8,785 nucleotides of DNA from Eubacteriales Family XIII. Incertae Sedis bacterium (GTDB taxonomy: Bacteria; Bacillota; Clostridia; Peptostreptococcales; Anaerovoracaceae), in the NCBI GenBank assembly GCA_031263875.1, contig JAISEX010000026.1, positions 1 to 8,785 on the forward strand, given 5' to 3'. Below are positions 1-6,332 of this stretch, one piece after another. The position numbers were made by a program, and so were the translations under genes. The first letter of the stretch is position 1. Each line of letters begins with the position of its first letter. The notes beneath the pieces were generated by a model, which saw only the letters and a program-made list of their open reading frames with translations, ran no database searches and had not been told where the DNA came from.

Positions 1-5
1 TTTTT

Positions 6-53
6 CATAAATACCCGCGCGTAAAATTATCCCACGATTACGTCCAAAGTCAT
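6..53 (-). promoter_or_regulatory. Possible leftward promoter and gene start at window edge
   Basis: Read on the minus strand, ATGACT (48-53, four of six matches to TTGACA) lies 16 bases before GATAAT (26-31, five of six matches to TATAAT). An ATG followed by AAA lies at 8-6, about 17 bases past the -10 box, with only a weak GCGGG as a ribosome site. This could be the start of a gene divergent from the lipoprotein gene, but only two complete codons are inside the window, so the gene itself cannot be supported. Visible: the boxes and the ATG. Inferred: that they work together. Confidence 0.25.
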
Positions 54-90
54 TTTGAGTGCCCCATGCGCCCCCACAAACGCTCCCGTA

Positions 91-99
91 TGGTACACT
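91..99 (+). promoter_or_regulatory. Extended -10 box abutting the lipoprotein start
   Basis: TGG followed by TACACT (94-99) matches an extended -10 element (TGn plus a TATAAT-like hexamer, four of six). A transcript would begin about 7 bases later, almost exactly at the ATG at 106. No convincing -35 box stands 17 bases upstream, which extended -10 promoters can tolerate. No Shine-Dalgarno sequence precedes the ATG, so the mRNA may be leaderless. This is inference from spacing alone. Confidence 0.3.
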
Positions 100-105
100 A
101 TCCCT

Positions 106-1275
106 ATGGGAAAGAGAACGGTGCGCATCGGTATATTGCGGCTCGTCGTGCTCGCGCTTGTGCTGGCGCTTCTTTCCGGCTGCACGGTCGCGCGGAACGT
201 GATCAGCACCGTGACGCAGCCAAAGCCGACGGCCGAAACCACGCTGACAAGCATGGGGGAGATAAACGACGAGGTCGAGGAGGCGCTGAGGAACGGGGAG
301 AAATCCGTGCGGCTCGATGTGACGCAGGGCGAGGAGCAGATCGCCGATATGACGCGGACGCTCAGCCCGTTTTGGGGCGCGCCGACGGAATACCGCATCG
401 TAAAAAGATTTTCGGATATCGAGCTGAACGGCGTCGCCGCCGACGTTATGCGGATCGATTTCACGCTCACGCAATCCGATAATTACTACGTTTACAAGGC
501 GTATACGGATAAATCCTACGCTATACCGCCGGAGCAAACGCGGGCCGCGGAGCTTTTGGCCGCCCTGCCCGGCATTCTCGCCGAGATCGATAAGCTCGCG
601 GAAAAACACGCCGGCAACGCCACTTACGTCGCTTCACTCGCGGTTCACGACTGGCTCGCCAAAGAGCTGACCTACGACGATTCGCTGGATCAGCTCAGTT
701 ACCGGAACGGCATCTATGGCGCGCTGATAGAACGCAGGACCATGTGCCTCGGGTATGCCGAAGCGATGAAACTCATTCTGCTCTGCAAGGGCGAAACAAG
801 CGTGTCCATGGTTGTCGGCGACGCTGATACCGGCGGCGGCCAGTGGATCAGCCACGTGTGGAATCTCGTGAACGTCGGCGGGGCGTGGATGCATATCGAC
901 GCCACCTTTGACGACCCCAAGGATAACGCGCCCGGGGAGGTCAGCCATATCTACTTCGGGCAGGACGACGCCTTTATGCGAAAAGACCACCGCTGGGAGG
1001 CGGCCGATTATCCCGCGGCCACGCAGGAAAGTTACTCGTATTTTAAGACGAACGGCCTCTATATAAGTGAGAAAAAGAAGTTGCGCAAGGTCTTGCGCAG
1101 CTACATCGCCAAGAACAAACCGGCCGAATTGGAGATCGCGGTCACCGGCTTCACGCTGCGGGACAGCGACCTGCAGTTCATCTATTCCATCGACGACACC
1201 TTGTCCCAAATTTACTGCTCGTTTGTCGAACGGGGAGACACGACCATCGCCCGCCTTACGCTGAAATACGATTGA
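106..1275 (+). CDS. Transglutaminase-like domain lipoprotein
   Basis: Predicted secreted, membrane-anchored lipoprotein of 389 aa with a transglutaminase-like (papain-fold) domain. The N-terminus has basic residues (K3, R4, R7, R12), a hydrophobic stretch and a lipobox LLSGC, so Cys26 should be lipidated after cleavage. The enzyme core shows a complete triad: Cys214 in TMCLGYAEA, His250 in SHVWNLV and Asp265 in HIDATFDDP, in the order and context usual for this superfamily. Such bacterial proteins may be cysteine peptidases or act on cell-wall or extracellular proteins; the substrate cannot be read from the sequence. Residues 27-180 and the C-terminal third have no domain I recognise. The frame stays open upstream to a TTG at 55, but the start at 106 is chosen because it puts the signal peptide at the very N-terminus. 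No good ribosome site precedes it, and a GTG at 121 is a weaker alternative. It is the only rightward gene, and no clear terminator follows it. Confidence 0.85.
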   Translation: MGKRTVRIGILRLVVLALVLALLSGCTVARNVISTVTQPKPTAETTLTSMGEINDEVEEALRNGEKSVRLDVTQGEEQIADMTRTLSPFWGAPTEYRIVKRFSDIELNGVAADVMRIDFTLTQSDNYYVYKAYTDKSYAIPPEQTRAAELLAALPGILAEIDKLAEKHAGNATYVASLAVHDWLAKELTYDDSLDQLSYRNGIYGALIERRTMCLGYAEAMKLILLCKGETSVSMVVGDADTGGGQWISHVWNLVNVGGAWMHIDATFDDPKDNAPGEVSHIYFGQDDAFMRKDHRWEAADYPAATQESYSYFKTNGLYISEKKKLRKVLRSYIAKNKPAELEIAVTGFTLRDSDLQFIYSIDDTLSQIYCSFVERGDTTIARLTLKYD

Positions 1276-1391
1276 GTCGAATCACCGGCATACTGCGGGC
1301 GCATGCGGCACTCTTAACTGACTTAATCGGGTTTCGAACTATGGAAAATAATGGGACAGTTGCCGCACCGGGCTCTCCGGGGCTCCGGCCG

Positions 1392-1428
1392 CCTGTTTTA
1401 CGCGGCTTCAGCCGCAGTGTAAAACAGG
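1392..1428 (+). repeat. Invariant bulged hairpin of the repeat core (copy 1)
   Basis: Arms CCTGTTTTAC (1392-1401) and GTAAAACAGG (1419-1428) pair perfectly over 10 bases. Inside, GCGGCT (1402-1407) pairs with AGCCGC (1410-1415) around a TC turn, leaving AGT unpaired on the 3' side only. The same hairpin recurs in copy 2 at 8606-8642 with a single change, C to T, in the loop. There is no T-run after it, so it is not an obvious intrinsic terminator. Confidence 0.8.
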
Positions 1429-1516
1429 ACAGCGAAGCGAGGCGAAGCCGAGCGGAGGAGTGAGCGCAGCGAACGTTGCTTCGCGGCTGCTGCCGCACCC
1501 CTCCGATCCCTTGGCA

Positions 1517-1548
1517 GAGGTACAGGAGCTTCAGCTCCGTCGTACCTC
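1517..1548 (+). repeat. Bulged hairpin inside copy 1, first
   Basis: GAGGTAC (1517-1523) pairs with GTACCTC (1542-1548). A single A (1524) follows on the 5' side, then GGAGCT pairs with AGCTCC around TC (1531-1532), and GTC (1539-1541) is left unpaired on the 3' side. The plan matches the core hairpin at 1392-1428, although the stem bases are unrelated. Confidence 0.7.
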
Positions 1549-1557
1549 GCACATCGA

Positions 1558-1587
1558 AGAGCGCAGGGCTTTAGCCCGTGGCGCTCT
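1558..1587 (+). repeat. Bulged hairpin inside copy 1, second
   Basis: AGAGCGC (1558-1564) pairs with GCGCTCT (1581-1587). One unpaired A (1565), an inner stem GGGCT/AGCCC around TT (1571-1572), and an unpaired GTG (1578-1580) repeat the plan of the hairpin 10 bases upstream with different stem sequences. Confidence 0.7.
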
Positions 1588-1619
1588 ACCGTGCGCGTCG
1601 CCTCCGCTACGCTCCGGCT

Positions 1620-1738
1620 CCCTATGCGAGAAAAATAAACGAACATTCACCAATGCGCGGCGTACCCGTTATCGCATAAACAATAAAACCGCGCGAGAGC
1701 CGGATACGACGTAAGCGTCCTTCCCCGTGCCGTCCCCC
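1620..1738. other. Non-coding tail between repeat copy 1 and iorB
   Basis: No supportable gene. Leftward transcripts from iorB would enter here. Reading on the minus strand there is a TTTTATTGTTT tract (about 1679-1689) but only a weak GC stem before it, so a terminator cannot be called with confidence. Confidence 0.4.
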
Positions 1739-2326
1739 TTACGCCGAAAATCCCGCGTCGAACGCCCTGAGATTCAGCTCAAGAAACGCCGGTTTGACAT
1801 TTTTCTCGATAATCGCCCGCCAGTCGATATCCGCAAGCCCGTCGGACTGCATCGCGCGGACCGCCGCGCCGAGCAGCACGATGTTCATCGCGCGCGCGTT
1901 TCCGAGTTCCTCCGCGATCCTTGCCGCATCGATCACGAGCGCGTCGGCCTTCGCCGAAAGCTCCGCCAATATTCCCGCAGGGTATTTCGCCGCGCCGAGC
2001 AAAATCGGCACGGAAGGTATCTCGTAGTCGTTCACGATGATCCTGCCGCCGGGCCGCAGGTATTCGAGCCAGCGCAGGGCCTCCATCTTCTCGAACGCGA
2101 CGATGACCCCCGCCTCGCCCTCACCGATAATCGGGCTGTGGACGTCCGTCCCAAACCGTATTTGCGTGCTGACGCTGCCGCCCCGCTGCGACATCCCGTG
2201 TATCTCCGACATCTTGACGTCGTAACCCGCGGACACGAACCCCTCGGAAAGTATCTTGCTCGCGAGTATCGTCCCTTGGCCGCCCACGCCGACGAGCAGT
2301 ATGGCCTTTGCGTTTTTCTCATTCAT
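1739..2326 (-). CDS. iorB: Indolepyruvate ferredoxin oxidoreductase, beta subunit
   Basis: Small subunit (195 aa) of indolepyruvate:ferredoxin oxidoreductase, the cytoplasmic enzyme that oxidatively decarboxylates aryl-pyruvates with CoA and reduces ferredoxin. It corresponds to the gamma-type (POR) domain of 2-oxoacid oxidoreductases. The N-terminus has a glycine-rich GVGGQG at 13-18, and EIHGMSQRGGS at 41-51 is a hallmark of IorB-type subunits. Length is normal for the family. The start is the ATG at 2326, two bases after the iorA stop; its ribosome site GGAGGG lies inside the last iorA codons with 9 bases spacing. The frame stays open upstream to 2563, but that part overlaps the iorA cysteine clusters and is ignored. 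Being directly behind iorA supports a two-subunit complex made in equal amounts. It is the last gene of the leftward block. Confidence 0.93.
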   Translation of the reverse strand: MNEKNAKAILLVGVGGQGTILASKILSEGFVSAGYDVKMSEIHGMSQRGGSVSTQIRFGTDVHSPIIGEGEAGVIVAFEKMEALRWLEYLRPGGRIIVNDYEIPSVPILLGAAKYPAGILAELSAKADALVIDAARIAEELGNARAMNIVLLGAAVRAMQSDGLADIDWRAIIEKNVKPAFLELNLRAFDAGFSA

Positions 2327-2328
2327 AT

Positions 2329-4128
2329 CTATCTTCCCTCCAGCGTTATCGCGCCAAACGCGCAGACCTGCATACAGACCGTGCAGCCCGTGCACGAAGC
2401 GCCGAGTATCTCGACAGCGTCCGAGCTCACGATCGCGGGGCAGCCCGTCTTCGTGCAGAGCCGGCACCGCGTACACTTCTCCTGATCTATCACGCAGACG
2501 CTTCTCGCCGCGCCGAATTCGGCCGTGTCCGCCGCGCTGTAGGATTTGAGTACGCAGGGCCACCGCGTAATGATAACCGCGGGCTCGTTTGCCGCAAACG
2601 CCGCATCGAGAGCCGCGTTCACCTCGCCGAGCATCAGCGGATTGATAATGTGAATGTTCTCCTGCTTTATGCCGAGCGAAACCACGAGCGCCGGAATGTC
2701 GACGAGCGGCGCCTCGCCGCCCATCAGCGTACTTCCCGTGCCGGGATTCTGCTGCTGGCCCGTCATCGCCGTAATGCGGTTATCCATAATAACGGTCACC
2801 ACGTTGCTGCCGTTATACGCCACGTTCATCAGGCTCGTGACGCCCGAATGGAAGAACGTCGAGTCGCCGATAACGGCCACGACCTTCTCGCCCGATCCCG
2901 TCAGCGCGACCGCCTTCGCCGCCCCGTGCCCCATGCTGACGCTGCCGCCCATGCACAGGCACGAATCTATCGCCGAGAGCGGAGGCGCCGAGCCCAGCGT
3001 ATAGCAGCCGATATCGCCCGTAATTATCACGTCCTTGCGCTTCGACAGACCGTAGAAAAATCCCCGGTGGGGGCAGCCCGCGCAGAGGGACGGCGGACGC
3101 GGAACGGAAGCGATAGACGGTTTCACCGTTTCCGGTTCCGTGCCGAACACCGCCCTGCGCACGATATCCGAATTCAGTTCGCCGATTTCGGGTATCACGG
3201 ATTTGCCGGTGCATGCGATCCCCGCGGCGCGTATCTGCGTTTCCATATAGGGGTCGAGTTCCTCGATAACGTAGAGCGTGTCAACATCCGCCGCGAATTC
3301 GCGGATCAGCTCCAGCGGCATCGGGTAGGTGACGCCGAGCTTTAGATACGACGCCGTATCGCCGAAGACGTCGCGCGCGTATTGGTAGGCGACGCCGGCG
3401 CTGACCACGCCGATCTTCCCGCTCTCTCCGCCCGCCGCGCGAATCACGGTATGGACGCCGCTTGCGGCCGCCTCCCGGTTCGCGTAATGAAGCTCACCCT
3501 TCTCTCTGCCGGCCATATCCACGCGCCGCACGCGCGCGTTCGCGGGCGTCATTACGAATTTTTCGATATTCTTGGCATACGGCAGAGGCGCGACTTCCCC
3601 GCGTTCTCCGCGTGTAACGATACCCTTGCTGTGGCAGATGCGCGTCGTCAGGCGCAGCAGCACGGGCGTATCGAAACGCTCGGAAAGCTCGAAAGCGAGC
3701 TTCGTGAATTCTTTCGCCTCCTGGCTGTCCGAGGGCTCAAGCATCAGCAGCTTCGCGGCACGCGCGTAATGGCGGTTGTCCTGCTCGTTCTGCGAACTGT
3801 GCATGCCCGGGTCGTCCGCCACGACAATGACGCAGCCGCCCGTTACGCCCGTATAGGAGAAGGTGAACAGCGGGTCGGCGGCGACGTTCAGCCCCACGTG
3901 CTTCATCGTCGCGAGGCTTCTCACCCCCGCCATCGACGCTCCCGCCGCGGCTTCCACCGCGACCTTTTCGTTCGGCGCCCATTCCGAATACACGCCCCCA
4001 TAGCCCGCGAGATTTTCGAGTATCTCGGTGCTCGGCGTTCCGGGGTACGCGGACGCAAAGACGAGTCCCGCCTCCCACGCTCCGAGCGCTACGGCCTCAT
4101 TGCCGGTCAATAACAGCTTTTCAGTCAT
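2329..4128 (-). CDS. iorA: Indolepyruvate ferredoxin oxidoreductase, alpha subunit
   Basis: Large catalytic subunit (599 aa, a usual length). It uses thiamine diphosphate to decarboxylate indolepyruvate, phenylpyruvate and related ketoacids, passing electrons through iron-sulfur clusters to ferredoxin; in fermenters this is a step of aromatic amino acid breakdown. Domains in order: the N-terminal pyrimidine-binding domain with AYPGTPSTEI (about 27-36); a middle domain; CAGCPHRGFF (about 349-358); the thiamine diphosphate domain with GDIGCYTLG (371 on) and GDSTFFHSG (421 on); and a C-terminal double 4Fe-4S ferredoxin module. Cluster one uses Cys552, 555, 558 and 563 followed by Pro, with four residues before the last Cys. 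Cluster two uses Cys579, 582, 585 and 589, with Ala where Pro is common. The start at 4128 is chosen because the protein then begins MTEKLLLTGNEA, as expected. It overlaps the end of the TPR gene by 8 bases (ATGACTGA), so translation is probably coupled; a GGAGG lies rather far upstream (12 bases). Confidence 0.94.
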   Translation of the reverse strand: MTEKLLLTGNEAVALGAWEAGLVFASAYPGTPSTEILENLAGYGGVYSEWAPNEKVAVEAAAGASMAGVRSLATMKHVGLNVAADPLFTFSYTGVTGGCVIVVADDPGMHSSQNEQDNRHYARAAKLLMLEPSDSQEAKEFTKLAFELSERFDTPVLLRLTTRICHSKGIVTRGERGEVAPLPYAKNIEKFVMTPANARVRRVDMAGREKGELHYANREAAASGVHTVIRAAGGESGKIGVVSAGVAYQYARDVFGDTASYLKLGVTYPMPLELIREFAADVDTLYVIEELDPYMETQIRAAGIACTGKSVIPEIGELNSDIVRRAVFGTEPETVKPSIASVPRPPSLCAGCPHRGFFYGLSKRKDVIITGDIGCYTLGSAPPLSAIDSCLCMGGSVSMGHGAAKAVALTGSGEKVVAVIGDSTFFHSGVTSLMNVAYNGSNVVTVIMDNRITAMTGQQQNPGTGSTLMGGEAPLVDIPALVVSLGIKQENIHIINPLMLGEVNAALDAAFAANEPAVIITRWPCVLKSYSAADTAEFGAARSVCVIDQEKCTRCRLCTKTGCPAIVSSDAVEILGASCTGCTVCMQVCAFGAITLEGR

Positions 4129-5143
4129 TTTCGTTTTCCGCCTCCGTCTTCTGAATTTCCCTATTTTCAATTAAATCTATCTTGTCCGCGTATTTTTCCA
4201 CTAGTTCGCGGTTGCCGTTCCGTTCGTATAATTTTACGAGTTCGCGCATCGTATCGAGCTGCGTCCCCTCGATGCCGAGCACTTTTTTGAAGGCTTTTTC
4301 CGCCTCCGCAAACTCGCCGCGCCCCGTATGTGCCACGCCGATGTGATACCAGAGCGGCCACCAGTCGGCGTATTTCCCGGACGCGAAATGCGAAAGCGCC
4401 GTCAGCCCGTCGTCGTAGTTTCCCGCAAGCACGAGATTACACGCGTTCTCGATGGCTATGGGCGTGTCGAGCTGCGCGAGCCGCTCCACGATCTCCGCGC
4501 GGGCATCCGCTCCGGCGTTTTCGGCCGCGTCACCATCCGGCAAAATTTCGAGATAGCGTTTCCACGCAGCCGACGCCTTCGTGTACAAGCCGAGGTTCAG
4601 ATACATGAAGCCGAGATAATACCAACCCGGCGCGAAATCCGGATGTTTTATCGTCAGCGTTTCAAAGCTCTCGAGAGATTCCGCTTTCAGATTCCCAATT
4701 TTCTCCGCGTCGGCCGACCCGGAATAGAGCGCGCCGAGTACGGTCGCGTAACCGTAGAGCGCCACCGGGTCGTCCGGTTCCAGCGCGAGCGCGGCCCGCT
4801 GCCAGATGCACGCGCTGTCAAAATCGCCGCTGTCCGCCGCCTCCTTCGCCTCCGTCAGCAGCATGCCGAGCGCCCTTTTACCGAGGAATTTCGCGAGATA
4901 CTGCTTGTACTGCGGAACGTAGCGAAACGCCGGATCGATCCCGATAACCCGCGCCATGGCCGTACCGAGAGCGCTGACGTGAAGCCCCTCGCCCGCGACC
5001 TTGGCCGCATCCTTCGCGCGCAGCGGCACGGGCACACCCGTCAGAAAACCGTCCATGCCCGCGTCCTTCAGATACGCGTCCGACAGTTCGCTGAAGAGAA
5101 ACTCGTCCATATAGTTAATAAGGTAGGGTGTCACTCTGTCCAT
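4121..5143 (-). CDS. Tetratricopeptide repeat protein
   Basis: Predicted soluble cytoplasmic protein of 340 aa with no signal peptide or membrane segment. Degenerate TPR-like helix pairs are visible at about 107-140 (FDSACIWQRAALALEPDDP), 155-203 (GWYYLGFMYLNLGLYTKA, ending LEILPD) and 264-293 (WYHIGVAHTGRGEFAEAEKAF), with related helices at 225-255. The first 100 residues contain no TPR and no domain I recognise. The tail is highly charged. TPR proteins usually act as protein-protein scaffolds; the partner is not evident. The gene lies 21 bases after the radical SAM stop, and its own stop overlaps the iorA start, so it is probably made together with IorAB and might help its assembly, which is inference. 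The ATG at 5143 lacks a good ribosome site, and the Met at residue 12 is a possible alternative start. A minimal ATG-CGA-TAA frame lies just before the start. Confidence 0.8.
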   Translation of the reverse strand: MDRVTPYLINYMDEFLFSELSDAYLKDAGMDGFLTGVPVPLRAKDAAKVAGEGLHVSALGTAMARVIGIDPAFRYVPQYKQYLAKFLGKRALGMLLTEAKEAADSGDFDSACIWQRAALALEPDDPVALYGYATVLGALYSGSADAEKIGNLKAESLESFETLTIKHPDFAPGWYYLGFMYLNLGLYTKASAAWKRYLEILPDGDAAENAGADARAEIVERLAQLDTPIAIENACNLVLAGNYDDGLTALSHFASGKYADWWPLWYHIGVAHTGRGEFAEAEKAFKKVLGIEGTQLDTMRELVKLYERNGNRELVEKYADKIDLIENREIQKTEAENEND

Positions 5144-5164
5144 GTTTATCGCATTACGCCGCCC

Positions 5165-6043
5165 TCACAGCAGGCGGAACCTCTCATCCTTTAACATCGC
5201 TCCGTCTCCCCGCGCCTCGCGGAGCCGGGAAAGCAGCGCCTCCTTATCGCGCGGCAAATCGCCCTTGAGCGAGAGGTAATTCGACGCGTGGTTGCTGCGG
5301 AATACGCAGGTTTTCCCCGCGGGGATATCGATGTTTTCGAGCATCAGTATCGTTTCATCGACGACGCCCTCCGCGGGAAGCAGCGTAAACCGCCCCTCTT
5401 TGATATCATAATATATCGGCGCGGCGGGGTCTACCATCAGCGTAAGCAGCCCGACATACGACGGCGCGGATTCCGTTATCATTCGGCCGGTCTTGACCGC
5501 GTGATCCTCCCAGCCGTCCGCGCCCGCAAGCCCCGATATAAAGGTGACCGAAGCCGGTATGCCCGCGCGTTCTATCAGGCGCACCGCCTCCGTTATCTCG
5601 GCGGACGCCGCGCCTTTTTTGACCGCGGAAAGAACGTTATCGCTGCCGGATTCAGCCCCGATATAGACGATGCCAAGCCCTTCCTCCCGCAAACGCCGCA
5701 GGGAATTCTCGCCTTTTCTCAGCACGTCCTGCGGCGAACCGTACACGCCGATGCGCTCGCATTCGGGAAAGAGTTCGCGTATCCGCGCGAGGATCGTTAT
5801 CAATTCGTCCTCCGGCAGAACGAGGGCGTCGCCGTCCGCAAGAAATACGCGGCCGACCCGCCGGTACGCGCGGTGAGCATCCGCCAGATCGTCGAGGATA
5901 TCCGCCAGCTTCCGCACGTGGAATTGCTTGTCCTTGAACATGCTGCAAAACGTGCAATCGTTATGCGCGCAGCCGACCGTTACCTGCACTATCAGGCTGT
6001 ACGCCTCGCTCGGCGGCCGGTAAATAGCGCCTTCGTACCGCAA
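5165..6043 (-). CDS. Radical SAM protein, uncharacterised family
   Basis: Radical S-adenosylmethionine enzyme of 292 aa. The cluster-binding cysteines are Cys25, Cys30 and Cys33 (VGCAHNDCTFC), a CX4CX2C spacing instead of the classic CX3CX2C. From memory, the wide spacing, the YRPPSEAYSLIVQVT lead-in and the late FRSNHASNYLSLKG segment (248-261) are typical of a conserved but uncharacterised COG1032-like group common in Clostridia. FLADGDALVLP (67-77), GVYGSPQDVL (99-108) and GAESGS (129-134) fit barrel strands and SAM contacts. There is no B12-binding or extra ferredoxin domain, and the reaction is unknown. The start is TTG at 6043, supported by GAGGT (minus strand, 6054-6050) at 6 bases spacing and by the family-like N-terminus. 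It appears to be the first gene of its transcript, ahead of the TPR gene and iorAB; a shared function is not established. Confidence 0.88.
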   Translation of the reverse strand: MRYEGAIYRPPSEAYSLIVQVTVGCAHNDCTFCSMFKDKQFHVRKLADILDDLADAHRAYRRVGRVFLADGDALVLPEDELITILARIRELFPECERIGVYGSPQDVLRKGENSLRRLREEGLGIVYIGAESGSDNVLSAVKKGAASAEITEAVRLIERAGIPASVTFISGLAGADGWEDHAVKTGRMITESAPSYVGLLTLMVDPAAPIYYDIKEGRFTLLPAEGVVDETILMLENIDIPAGKTCVFRSNHASNYLSLKGDLPRDKEALLSRLREARGDGAMLKDERFRLL

Positions 6044-6049
6044 AATCTT

Positions 6050-6054
6050 ACCTC
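6050..6054 (-). promoter_or_regulatory. Ribosome binding site deciding the TTG start of the radical SAM gene
   Basis: GAGGT on the minus strand, 6 bases before the TTG. A second purine run, AAGGAG (6061-6056), lies further up at about 12 bases. Since no ATG is near, this site is the main support for the TTG start. Confidence 0.65.
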
Positions 6055-6080
6055 GCTCCTTCCGGCGCAGAGAATGTGCA

Positions 6081-6110
6081 TTTATAACGAGACGCGGATT
6101 TGCTTTGCAA
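6081..6110 (-). promoter_or_regulatory. Promoter of the radical SAM-TPR-iorAB unit
   Basis: On the minus strand TTGCAA (6110-6105, four of six matches to TTGACA) is followed after 18 bases by TATAAA (6086-6081, five of six matches to TATAAT). Transcription would start near 6074, giving a leader of about 30 bases before the TTG start at 6043. The site lies just inside the gap from the inverted-repeat element at 6166-6329, which suggests this unit is expressed independently of argS. Confidence 0.55.
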
Positions 6111-6165
6111 TCGCTCCGTTCCTATTACAGTGGCATCGGCCCATATGCTATAACGATACTGATTT

Positions 6166-6329
6166 GTGAGGGGTGTTGCGCGCATACGAGCCGCGTAGCG
6201 GCGCGCGCACCAAGGCATATTTGTGCGGTGAAACCGCGCAAAGGCCGTCCCCGAACAAATTGGTAGCGTTACAGCATCAATTATATTCGCCCCCATACCG
6301 CCTTCGCTAACGCGCAAAAAGTCCCTCAC
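6166..6329. repeat. 164-base inverted-repeat element after argS
   Basis: The ends are imperfect inverted repeats: GTGAGGGGTGTTGCGCGC (6166-6183) against a right end that reads GTGAGGGACTTTTTGCGCG on the minus strand (6329-6311). Inside are two strong hairpins. TGCGCGC (6177-6183) pairs with GCGCGCA (6203-6209), enclosing GCCGC/GCGGC around GTA. TTTGTGCGGT (6220-6229) pairs with ACCGCGCAAA (6233-6242) around GAA, with one G-T pair, and is closed outside by GGC/GCC. It begins 3 bases after the argS stop. No transposase is encoded, so it resembles a MITE-like or REP-like repeat; it may also fold at the 3' end of the argS mRNA. No T-run follows a hairpin, so it is not a classic terminator. Only one copy is visible. 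Confidence 0.6.
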
Positions 6330-6332
6330 CCG

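Larger units (their letters stand above)
1294..1619 (+). repeat. Structured repeat element, copy 1
   Basis: A GC-rich, strongly self-complementary block between the lipoprotein gene and iorB. It starts with TGCGGGCGCATG, as does copy 2 at 8487. Next come a long-range stem TGCGGCA/TGCCGCA (1304-1310 with 1361-1367), GGGACAG (1353-1359), and the 75-base core 1367-1441, identical to 8581-8655 at 73 positions. A multi-branched domain follows, closed by AGCCG plus AGCGGAGG (1446-1458) pairing with CCTCCGCT and CGGCT (1601-1619). Two further bulged hairpins lie inside it. The right boundary is uncertain; a weak stem TATGCGA/TCGCATA (1623-1629 with 1672-1678) might extend the element to about 1678. 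No convincing gene occupies it. It may be a non-coding RNA, a MITE-like mobile repeat or an intergenic repeat family. Orientation is set relative to copy 2; the transcribed strand is unknown. Confidence 0.75.

Noticed and set aside
1392..1428. Intrinsic terminator of the lipoprotein gene
   Set aside because: The hairpin is strong but is followed by GGACAGCG rather than a T-run, and it recurs in copy 2 without an upstream rightward gene.
1367..1441. CRISPR repeat or direct-repeat array
   Set aside because: The core occurs only twice, 7.2 kb apart, with no spacer-repeat periodicity and no cas-like genes.
1272..1714. Short rightward and leftward open frames over repeat copy 1
   Set aside because: They follow the hairpin repeat, are low in complexity and Arg-rich, and the similar core in copy 2 does not preserve a common reading frame product beyond the 75-base identity.
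2327..2563. Longer N-terminus for iorB
   Set aside because: The frame is open there but overlaps the conserved cysteine clusters of iorA, and the downstream ATG has a good ribosome site and gives a normal family start.
2308..3345. Long rightward open frame of 345 codons opposite iorA
   Set aside because: Very rich in Arg, His and Ala and without recognisable domains, as expected for the antisense of a GC-rich gene; iorA on the other strand is unambiguous.
5288..6169. Rightward 293-codon open frame opposite the radical SAM gene
   Set aside because: Arg-rich antisense shadow; the opposite strand encodes a clear radical SAM protein with its own ribosome site.
6048..6329. Leftward 93-codon open frame beginning MRDFLRVSEGG
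   Set aside because: It starts at the terminal repeat of the 164-base element, has no ribosome site, runs through hairpins and through the promoter of the radical SAM gene, and its protein has no domain-like pattern. Most likely a chance frame over a repeat.
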